In this document: positions 55,661 through 64,000 of the stretch, piece after piece | Layout: every line of letters starts with the position of its first letter | How positions within the stretch are numbered: position 1 is the stretch's first letter | Source: Halomonas litopenaei | GTDB taxonomy: Bacteria > Pseudomonadota > Gammaproteobacteria > Pseudomonadales > Halomonadaceae | Reading direction: 5' to 3' | Assembly: GCF_003045775.1 (NCBI RefSeq) | Contig: NZ_PXNS01000010.1 | Coordinates: 1-64,000 of the forward strand | DNA: 64,000 bases | Translations under genes and position numbers: made by a program | Notes under the pieces: generated by a model | Seen by the model: only the letters and a program-made list of their open reading frames with translations | Told to the model about the DNA's origin: nothing | Databases searched by the model: none

Positions 55661-58498
55661 ATGCAACAAGGCATAATGGAGTTGATGTGGCGCTCCTCTC
55701 ACGTGACGGGCAGCAACGTCCACTACGTGGAAGCGCTCTATGAGCAGTACCTCGACGACCCTAGCGCCGTCACCGATGAATGGCGCGATTACTTCGACGA
55801 GTTGTCACGCCAGGAAGGCGCCCCGTCCGACGAGACCCCCCTCTCACCGATCCGTGATCAGTTCTATCAGCTTGGCCGCGAACGTCGCACCGCCGTTGCC
55901 GGCAGCACGCCTGTCGACAGCGAAGAGAGCCGCAAGCAGGTCAAGGTCCTGCAGCTGATCAACGCCTATCGCTTCCGGGGCCACCAGAAGGCCGACATCG
56001 ACCCGCTGGGGCTGCGTGATCCGAAGCCGGTGCCTGATCTTGATCTGGCGTTCCACCAGCTGTCCAAGGCCGACCTCGATACCGAGTTCCAGACCGGTTC
56101 CTTCTTCCTGGGCAAGGACCAGGCGCCGCTCAAGGAAATCGTCGATGCGCTGGATCGCACCTATTGCCGTTCGATCGGCTGCGAGTTCATGCATATCGTC
56201 GATACCGAAGAGAAGCGCTGGCTGCAGCAGCGTTTCGAGTCGGTGCGCTCGGCTCCGGACCATGGTGATGATCGCCGCAAGCAGCTGTTCGAGCGGTTGT
56301 CCGCGGCCGAGGGGCTCGAAAGCTACCTGGCCTCCAAGTACCCGGGCACCAAGCGCTTCGGCCTTGAGGGTGGCGAGACCTTCATTCCGATGATGGACGA
56401 GCTGATCCAGCGCGCGGGCAGCTACGGCACCAAGGAAGTGGTCATCGGCATGGCCCACCGCGGTCGCCTCAACGTGCTGGTCAACATCCTCGGCAAGAAC
56501 CCCGGCGAGCTGATCGACGAGTTCGACGGCAAGAAGCTGATCGAGCGCGGTTCCGGTGACGTCAAGTATCACCAGGGCTTCAGCTCCAACGTGATGACGC
56601 CGGGCGGTGAGGTTCACCTGGCGATGTCCTTCAACCCCTCGCACCTCGAAATCGTGGCGCCGGTGGTGGAAGGCTCGGTGCGCGCTCGCCAGGATCGCCG
56701 CGACGATGTCGATGGCGGCAAGGTGCTGCCGATCAACGTCCATGGCGATGCCGCCTTCGCTGGTCAGGGCGTGGTCATGGAGACGTTCCAGATGTCCCAG
56801 ACCCGTGCCTACAAGACCGGTGGTACGGTGCACATCGTCATCAACAACCAGGTCGGCTTCACCACGTCGCATCCCGAGGACGCGCGTTCCACTGAGTACT
56901 GCACCGACATCGCCAAGATGGTGCAGGCGCCGATCCTGCACGTGAACGGTGACGATCCCGACGCGGTGCTCCACGTGACCCAGGTGGCCCTGGACTATCG
57001 TCAGCAGTTCAAGAAGGACGTGGTCATCGACCTGGTGTGCTACCGCCGCCGCGGCCACAACGAGGCCGACGAGCCCTCCGGCACCCAGCCGATGATGTAC
57101 CGCAAGATCAAGGACCATCCGTCCTCTCGTGCGATCTACGCCGAGCGCCTGGTCAAGCAGGGCGTGCTGAGCGAAGACGAAGCCAAGGCGGTGGTCGAGA
57201 AGTATCGCGATGATCTGGTCGCCGGCAATCACGTGGCCAACGCCCTGGTGCAGGAACCCAACACCTCACTGTTCGTCGACTGGAAGCCGTACCTCGGTCA
57301 CGAGTGGACCGGGCACGCCGATACCACCTTCGACATGAAGCGGCTCAAGCAGCTTGCCGCCAAGATGTGCGAGATCCCTGACGGGGTGAAGGTGCAGCGT
57401 CAGGTCGCCAAGATCTACGATGATCGCCGCAAGATGCAGGGCGGTGGGCTGGCCATGAACTGGGGCTTCGCCGAAACCCTGGCCTACGCCACCTTGCTCG
57501 AGCAGGGGCACCCGATTCGCCTGACCGGTCAGGATGTCGGACGCGGTACCTTCTCGCACCGCCATGCGGTGATCCACAACCAGGCCGACGGTTCCACCTA
57601 CGTGCCGCTTCAGCACATGGCGGACGGTCAGCCGCGTTTCACTATCCATGACTCCTTCCTCTCCGAGGAGGCGGTGCTGGCGTTCGAGTACGGCTACTCG
57701 ACCACCATGCCCAACGCGCTGGTGATCTGGGAAGCGCAGTTCGGTGACTTCTTCAACGGCGCCCAGGTGGTGGTGGACCAGTTCATCTCCTCCGGCGAGA
57801 CCAAGTGGGGTCGTCTGTGTGGCCTGACCATGCTGCTGCCCCACGGTTTCGAAGGGCAGGGCCCCGAGCACTCCTCGGCGCGTCTCGAGCGCTTCCTGCA
57901 GCTGTGCGCCGAGCACAACATGCAGGTGTGCGTGCCGACCACCCCGGCGCAGATCTATCACCTGCTGCGCCGTCAGGTGATTCGCCCGCTGCGCAAGCCG
58001 CTGGTGGTGATGTCGCCGAAGAGCCTGCTGCGCCACAAGGAAGCCACCTCGAGCCTCGAGGACCTCGCCAACGGCAGCTTCAACATGGTGCTGCCCGACC
58101 AGGGACAGCGTGATGCGTCCAAGGTCGAGCGGATCATCATGTGCTCGGGCAAGGTCTACTACGATCTGGCCAACTGGCGCGAGGAGAACCTGCGTGACGA
58201 TGTAGCGATCGTGCGCGTCGAACAGCTCTATCCGTTCCCCAAGGAAGAGCTGATCGAGACGCTCAAGGACTACAGCGGCGTCACCGACATCGTCTGGTGT
58301 CAGGAAGAGCCCCTGAACCAGGGCGCCTGGTATTCCATGCAGCACAATCTGCGCATCGTCGCCGATTCGCTCAAGGACGGCCTGGGCGGTCAGCTGAAGT
58401 TTGCCGGACGTCCGGCATCGGCGGCTCCCGCGGCGGGCTACATGTCCGTACACACCGAACAGCAGCGCCAACTGGTGGAAGACGCCTTCAATCTCTAA
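55661..58498 (+). CDS. sucA: 2-oxoglutarate dehydrogenase E1 component
   Basis: SucA decarboxylates 2-oxoglutarate using thiamine diphosphate and passes the succinyl group to SucB. The 945-residue protein shows the N-terminal motif NVHYVEALYEQYL, HRGRLNVLVNILGK, the diphosphate-binding HGDAAFAGQGVVMETFQ and the C-terminal WCQEEPLNQGAWY. I chose ATG 55661 because MQQGIMELMW opens the conserved part; GTG 55643 is in frame but less likely. The Shine-Dalgarno is weak (gagag). Confidence 0.97.
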   Translation: MQQGIMELMWRSSHVTGSNVHYVEALYEQYLDDPSAVTDEWRDYFDELSRQEGAPSDETPLSPIRDQFYQLGRERRTAVAGSTPVDSEESRKQVKVLQLINAYRFRGHQKADIDPLGLRDPKPVPDLDLAFHQLSKADLDTEFQTGSFFLGKDQAPLKEIVDALDRTYCRSIGCEFMHIVDTEEKRWLQQRFESVRSAPDHGDDRRKQLFERLSAAEGLESYLASKYPGTKRFGLEGGETFIPMMDELIQRAGSYGTKEVVIGMAHRGRLNVLVNILGKNPGELIDEFDGKKLIERGSGDVKYHQGFSSNVMTPGGEVHLAMSFNPSHLEIVAPVVEGSVRARQDRRDDVDGGKVLPINVHGDAAFAGQGVVMETFQMSQTRAYKTGGTVHIVINNQVGFTTSHPEDARSTEYCTDIAKMVQAPILHVNGDDPDAVLHVTQVALDYRQQFKKDVVIDLVCYRRRGHNEADEPSGTQPMMYRKIKDHPSSRAIYAERLVKQGVLSEDEAKAVVEKYRDDLVAGNHVANALVQEPNTSLFVDWKPYLGHEWTGHADTTFDMKRLKQLAAKMCEIPDGVKVQRQVAKIYDDRRKMQGGGLAMNWGFAETLAYATLLEQGHPIRLTGQDVGRGTFSHRHAVIHNQADGSTYVPLQHMADGQPRFTIHDSFLSEEAVLAFEYGYSTTMPNALVIWEAQFGDFFNGAQVVVDQFISSGETKWGRLCGLTMLLPHGFEGQGPEHSSARLERFLQLCAEHNMQVCVPTTPAQIYHLLRRQVIRPLRKPLVVMSPKSLLRHKEATSSLEDLANGSFNMVLPDQGQRDASKVERIIMCSGKVYYDLANWREENLRDDVAIVRVEQLYPFPKEELIETLKDYSGVTDIVWCQEEPLNQGAWYSMQHNLRIVADSLKDGLGGQLKFAGRPASAAPAAGYMSVHTEQQRQLVEDAFNL

Positions 58499-58537
58499 GG
58501 CGACCATCGGGAAGAGAGAGAACACTAAGGATACGAC

Positions 58538-60124
58538 ATGGCTACCGAGATCAAGGCACCATCCTTTCCGGAATCCGTTGCCGAAGGCACCGTAGGTACC
58601 TGGCACAAGAAGCCGGGTGACAGCGTCGAGCGTGACGAACTGATCGTCGAGATCGAGACCGACAAGGTCGTGCTCGAGGTGGTGGCGGTGGAAGCCGGCA
58701 CCCTGTCAGAGGTGCTGGTGGAAGAAGGCGACACCGTGGAGTCCGAGCAGGTCCTGGGCCGCATCGGTGAAGGCGGCGGCGAGTCCAAGGAAGCGTCCGA
58801 GGAGTCGTCCGAGAAAGACGAGGACGACGCCAAGGAAGACGCCTCCGAAGCGTCCGACGACAAGGCCGAGAAGAAGCCGGCTGAAGCGCCCAAGGGCGGC
58901 GGCGAGAAGCGCGACGTCAAGGCGCCGAGCTTCCCCGAGTCGGTGCAGGAAGGGACCGTCGCCAGCTGGACCAAGAAGGTCGGCGAAGCGGTCAAGCGTG
59001 ACGAAGTGCTGGCCGAGATCGAGACCGACAAGGTCGTGCTCGAGGTGGTCGCACCGGAAGATGGCGCCCTGGCCGAGATCAAGATCGAGGAAGGCGACAC
59101 CGTGGAGTCCGAGGCCGTGCTGGCGGTGTTCGAGGTGGGTGCAGGCGGTGGCTCTGCCGATACCGCCGACCAGGAAGCGCCCAAGGCCAGCGCCGACGAT
59201 GGCGACAGCGACGAGCAGGTCGGTGACAAGATCGTGGCGCCTGCCGCGCGCAAGCTGATCGCCGAGCACGACCTCGACGTCAGTGCCATCAAGGGCACCG
59301 GCAAGGATGGTCGCGTGCTCAAGGAAGACGTGCTCAAGGCGGTCAAGGACGGCGGCGCCAAGAAGTCCGCGCCGGCCAAGAAGGCCAGCTCCGGCGCCAC
59401 CGCAGCCCCGGCCGTGGAAGGCGAGCGTCCCGAGAAGCGCGTGCCGATGACCCGTCTGCGCAAGACCATCGCCAAGCGTCTGGTCCAGGCGCAGCAGACC
59501 GCCGCCATGCTGACCACCTACAATGAGGTGGACATGGGTGCGGTGATGGAGCTGCGCTCCCAGTACAAGGACACCTTCCTGAAGGCCCACGACGTCAAGC
59601 TCGGCTTCATGGGCTTCTTCGTCAAGGCGGCCTCCGAGGCACTCAAGCGCTTCCCTGACGTCAACGCCTCCATCGACGGTGACGACATCGTCTACCACGG
59701 TTATCAGGACATCGGCGTGGCCGTATCCACCGACCGTGGCCTGGTGGTGCCGGTGCTGCGCGATACCGACAGCATGAAGATCGCCGACGTCGAGAAGGGC
59801 ATCGTCGACTTCGGCAAGCGCGGACGCGAAGGCAAGCTGGGCATCGAGGACATGCAGGGTGGTACCTTCACCATCACCAACGGCGGCATCTTCGGCTCGC
59901 TGATGTCGACCCCGATCCTGAATCCGCCGCAGACCGCGATCCTCGGCATGCACAAGATCCAGGAGCGTCCGATGGCGGTCAACGGCAAGGTCGAGATTCG
60001 CCCGATGATGTATCTGGCAGTGTCCTATGACCACCGCATGATCGATGGCAAGGATGCGGTACAGTTCCTGGTCACCATCAAGGAGCTGCTCGAGGATCCG
60101 GCGCGTCTGCTGCTGGAAATCTGA
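58538..60124 (+). CDS. sucB: Dihydrolipoyl succinyltransferase with two lipoyl domains
   Basis: SucB is the E2 core of the 2-oxoglutarate dehydrogenase complex. The 528-residue protein has two lipoyl domains (about 1-77 and 125-201), each with the lipoyl-Lys motif [11 protein letters not shown]. These are followed by an acidic linker, an E1/E3-binding domain ([32 protein letters not shown]) and the catalytic domain ending with the HRMIDG-type active site ([15 protein letters not shown]). E. coli SucB has only one lipoyl domain and 405 residues. ATG 58538 follows at a normal distance from sucA. Confidence 0.95.
   Translation: MATEIKAPSFPESVAEGTVGTWHKKPGDSVERDELIVEIETDKVVLEVVAVEAGTLSEVLVEEGDTVESEQVLGRIGEGGGESKEASEESSEKDEDDAKEDASEASDDKAEKKPAEAPKGGGEKRDVKAPSFPESVQEGTVASWTKKVGEAVKRDEVLAEIETDKVVLEVVAPEDGALAEIKIEEGDTVESEAVLAVFEVGAGGGSADTADQEAPKASADDGDSDEQVGDKIVAPAARKLIAEHDLDVSAIKGTGKDGRVLKEDVLKAVKDGGAKKSAPAKKASSGATAAPAVEGERPEKRVPMTRLRKTIAKRLVQAQQTAAMLTTYNEVDMGAVMELRSQYKDTFLKAHDVKLGFMGFFVKAASEALKRFPDVNASIDGDDIVYHGYQDIGVAVSTDRGLVVPVLRDTDSMKIADVEKGIVDFGKRGREGKLGIEDMQGGTFTITNGGIFGSLMSTPILNPPQTAILGMHKIQERPMAVNGKVEIRPMMYLAVSYDHRMIDGKDAVQFLVTIKELLEDPARLLLEI
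58648..58683 (+). repeat. 36-bp repeat in first lipoyl domain
   Basis: Identical to 59014-59049, encoding the lipoyl-Lys motif in both domains. Confidence 0.9.
59014..59049 (+). repeat. 36-bp repeat in second lipoyl domain
   Basis: Second copy of 58648-58683; exact identity over 36 bases. Confidence 0.9.
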
Positions 60125-61627
<1,503 letters not shown>

Positions 61628-61654
61628 CAAGACAACAAGCGCCCGGTAATCCTA

Positions 61655-61693
61655 GGCAAGCCTGTGCAGTTTTGGCAGGCTTGCCGGTGTTTT
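61655..61693 (+). terminator. Terminator between lpdA and sucC
   Basis: Stem GGCAAGCCTG / CAGGCTTGCC with an 11-base loop, followed by ggtgtttt. It suggests that sucCD is partly separate from sucAB-lpd. Confidence 0.7.
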
Positions 61694-61812
61694 CCGCGAG
61701 CGCATCGCCGCCGACCATGTATCGGTGGCGGTCGGTGGCGACCCGATGACTTTCGTCCCTCGGGGCAGGGTGGGTCGCCGTTCGAGTCACATGCAACCAA
61801 TGGCATGAATCG

Positions 61813-62979
61813 ATGAACCTTCACGAGTATCAAGGCAAGCAGCTGTTTGCCGACTATGGTCTGCCCGTTTCCAAGGGCTTCGCCTGCGACACCCCCGAAG
61901 AAGCCTACGAGGCTTGCAAGAAGATCGGCGGCGACATGTGGGTCGTCAAGGCCCAGGTCCACGCCGGTGGCCGCGGCAAAGCCGGTGGTGTCAAGCTGAT
62001 CAAGAGCCCGGACGAAGCCAAGGCCTTCGCCGAGCAGTGGCTGGGCAAGAACCTGGTGACCTTCCAGACCGACGAGAACGGTCAGCCGGTCGCCAAGATC
62101 CTGGTCGAGAACTGCACCGACATCGCCAATGAGCTGTACCTTGGCGCGGTGGTCGACCGTGGCACCCAGCGTGTGGTCTTCATGGCTTCCACCGAAGGTG
62201 GTGTCGAGATCGAGAAGGTCGCCGAAGAGACGCCCGAGAAGATCCTCAAGGCCGAGATCGACCCGCTGGTCGGCGCACAGCCCTACCAGGCGCGTGAGCT
62301 GGCCTTCGCCCTCGGCCTGGAAGGCGCGCAGGTGAAGCAGTTCACCAAGATCTTCCTGGGTCTGTCCAAGATGTTCCACGACAAGGATCTGGCGCTTTTG
62401 GAGATCAACCCGCTGGTGATCACCGACGAAGGCAATCTCCACTGCCTCGACGCCAAGATCAACCTGGACGGCAACGCCCTGTACCGTCACCCGGATCTGC
62501 AGGAAATGCGTGACCCGTCCCAGGAAGACGAGCGTGAAGCCAACGCTGCCCAGTGGGACCTGAACTACGTCGCCCTGGAAGGCAACATCGGCTGCATGGT
62601 CAACGGCGCTGGCCTGGCCATGGGCACCATGGACATCATCAAGCTCCACGGTGGCCAGCCGGCCAACTTCCTTGACGTCGGCGGCGGCGCCACCAAGGAG
62701 CGCGTGGCTGAGGCGTTCAAGATCATCCTGTCCGACGACAGCGTGCAGGCCGTGCTGGTCAACATCTTCGGCGGTATCGTGCGCTGCGACATGATCGCTG
62801 AAGGCATCATCGGTGCCGTCGAGCAGGTCGGCGTCAATGTGCCGGTCGTGGTGCGTCTGGAAGGTAACAACGCCGAGCTGGGTGCCGAGAAACTGGCCTC
62901 CAGCGGTCTGAACATCATCGCTGCCAAGAGCCTCACCGATGCGGCTCAGCAGGTCGTCAAGGCAGCGGAGGGCAAGTAA
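61813..62979 (+). CDS. sucC: Succinyl-CoA synthetase beta subunit
   Basis: SucC binds nucleotide and succinate in the step that makes ATP or GTP from succinyl-CoA. The 388-residue protein has the ATP-grasp pattern ([27 protein letters not shown]), the metal-binding NPLV segment ([15 protein letters not shown]) and [19 protein letters not shown] 61813; no strong Shine-Dalgarno. Its stop TAA overlaps the sucD start by one base. Confidence 0.97.
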   Translation: MNLHEYQGKQLFADYGLPVSKGFACDTPEEAYEACKKIGGDMWVVKAQVHAGGRGKAGGVKLIKSPDEAKAFAEQWLGKNLVTFQTDENGQPVAKILVENCTDIANELYLGAVVDRGTQRVVFMASTEGGVEIEKVAEETPEKILKAEIDPLVGAQPYQARELAFALGLEGAQVKQFTKIFLGLSKMFHDKDLALLEINPLVITDEGNLHCLDAKINLDGNALYRHPDLQEMRDPSQEDEREANAAQWDLNYVALEGNIGCMVNGAGLAMGTMDIIKLHGGQPANFLDVGGGATKERVAEAFKIILSDDSVQAVLVNIFGGIVRCDMIAEGIIGAVEQVGVNVPVVVRLEGNNAELGAEKLASSGLNIIAAKSLTDAAQQVVKAAEGK

Positions 62980-63851
62980 TGAGCATCCTGATCGACAAGA
63001 ACACCAAGGTCATCTGCCAGGGCTTCACTGGCGGACAGGGGACCTTCCACTCCGAACAGGCCATCGAGTACGGCACCCAGATGGTCGGCGGCGTGACCCC
63101 GGGCAAGGGCGGCCAGGAGCACCTGGGCCTGCCGGTGTTCAACACCGTCAAGGAAGCCGTCGAGCAGACCGGCGCCGAGGCCAGCGTGATCTACGTGCCT
63201 GCCCCGTTCTGCAAGGATTCCATCCTGGAAGCCGCCAACGCCGGCATCAAGCTGATCGTGTGCATCACTGAAGGCATCCCGACCCTCGACATGCTGGACG
63301 TCAAGGTCAAGTGCGATGAGCTGGGCGTGCGTCTGATCGGTCCGAACTGCCCCGGTGTCATCACCCCGGGCGAGACCAAGATCGGCATCATGCCGGGTCA
63401 CATCCACAAGCCGGGCAAGGTCGGTATCGTGTCGCGTTCCGGCACCCTGACCTACGAAGCGGTCAAGCAGACCACCGACCACGGCTTCGGCCAGTCCACC
63501 TGTGTGGGCATCGGCGGTGACCCGATCCCGGGCTCCAACTTCATCGACATCCTCGAGATGTTCGAGAAGGACCCGGCGACCGAGGCCATCGTCATGATCG
63601 GTGAGATCGGCGGTACCGCCGAGGAAGAGGCTGCTGCCTACATCAAGGAGCACGTCTCCAAGCCGGTGGTGTCCTACATCGCCGGTGTCACCGCTCCTCC
63701 CGGCAAGCGCATGGGCCACGCCGGCGCCATCATCGCCGGTGGCAAGGGCACCGCGGACGAGAAGTTCGCCGCCCTGGAAGCCGCGGGCGTCAAGACCGTG
63801 CGCTCCCTGGCCGAGATCGGCGACGCCCTGAAGGAAGCGACCGGCTGGTAA
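62979..63851 (+). CDS. sucD: Succinyl-CoA synthetase alpha subunit
   Basis: SucD binds CoA and carries the phosphohistidine intermediate. The 290-residue protein has the CoA-binding [35 protein letters not shown] and the active-site His in [16 protein letters not shown] (about residue 247). Coupled to sucC by a TAATG junction. Last gene of the TCA cluster. Confidence 0.98.
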   Translation: MSILIDKNTKVICQGFTGGQGTFHSEQAIEYGTQMVGGVTPGKGGQEHLGLPVFNTVKEAVEQTGAEASVIYVPAPFCKDSILEAANAGIKLIVCITEGIPTLDMLDVKVKCDELGVRLIGPNCPGVITPGETKIGIMPGHIHKPGKVGIVSRSGTLTYEAVKQTTDHGFGQSTCVGIGGDPIPGSNFIDILEMFEKDPATEAIVMIGEIGGTAEEEAAAYIKEHVSKPVVSYIAGVTAPPGKRMGHAGAIIAGGKGTADEKFAALEAAGVKTVRSLAEIGDALKEATGW

Positions 63852-63882
63852 GCGGTCCTACCGTCAGAATAAGCGTCAGAAT

Positions 63883-63910
63883 AAAGGCCACCTCCGGGTG
63901 GCCTTTTTTG
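63883..63910 (+). terminator. Terminator after sucCD
   Basis: Stem AAAGGCCACC / GGTGGCCTTT with TCCG loop and a run of T. It ends the cluster; the last 90 bases of the window show no gene. Confidence 0.92.
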
Positions 63911-64000
63911 TGGCTGGAACTCCACCAGATGCGACGAAGGGGCGGGTCGAAGGGGGAAGTACGCGGAAGGCGTTAGGGACGAGGCGACGATTGATTGGCC

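Overview
The window looks like a chromosomal segment of a gammaproteobacterium of the Halomonas type (Halomonadaceae). This rests on high GC, RlmM, EpmC, SlyA, FadBA, Uup and TusA-like housekeeping genes, a betaine/choline (BCCT) transporter, DUF3080 and DUF5924 proteins, and the classic gltA | sdhCDAB-sucAB-lpd-sucCD cluster. The genus is an inference from protein resemblance; no alignment was run.

Layout. 1-282: 3' tip of a 23S rRNA, a 5S rRNA and the rRNA operon terminator, followed by about 680 gene-free bases with two decayed repeats. 968-21785: mostly core genes, namely a BCCT carrier, DUF2721 protein, rlmM, a monooxygenase-like protein divergent from a TusA-like protein, a MATE exporter with a DUF3080 lipoprotein, epmC, a metallo-beta-lactamase-fold exoenzyme, tatD with a small partner, uup, a universal stress protein, a SlyA/MarR regulator, a DUF5924 membrane protein and fadBA. 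22196-34718: a complete quinohemoprotein amine dehydrogenase (qhp) locus. The genes qhpA-D-C-B-F-E run forward; qhpG and an aldehyde dehydrogenase run in reverse from the other side; a sigma-54 activator sits next to the dehydrogenase. 34893-41097: scattered accessory and core genes (flavodoxin-like, PEBP, YjdM, YfcC transporter). 39337-45744: a surface/secretion island with a TpsB-type outer-membrane pore, a Gly-rich duplicated lipoprotein, a second lipoprotein, two unexplained tandem-repeat arrays and an XRE regulator. 45848-50162: short-chain dehydrogenase, gltX with a duplicated 3' end, tRNA-Ala and tRNA-Glu, a gene-free stretch with paired DnaA-box-like sites, and a 3-hydroxyisobutyrate-dehydrogenase-like gene. 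50378-63851: the TCA-cycle cluster.

How genes work together. The qhp locus encodes a periplasmic amine dehydrogenase (QhpA diheme, QhpB propeller, QhpC carrying CTQ) and its maturation set: QhpD (thioether crosslinks), QhpG (Trp hydroxylation), QhpE (leader protease) and QhpF (export ATPase). The aldehyde product would go to the neighbouring aldehyde dehydrogenase. A palindrome CTGTCGCA-N3-TGCGACAG occurs both before qhpA and between the dehydrogenase and the sigma-54 activator. A consensus sigma-54 promoter faces the dehydrogenase. I infer one sigma-54 regulon for amine oxidation. This, the qhpG inversion, and the repeat-rich secretion island are the most interesting parts of the window.
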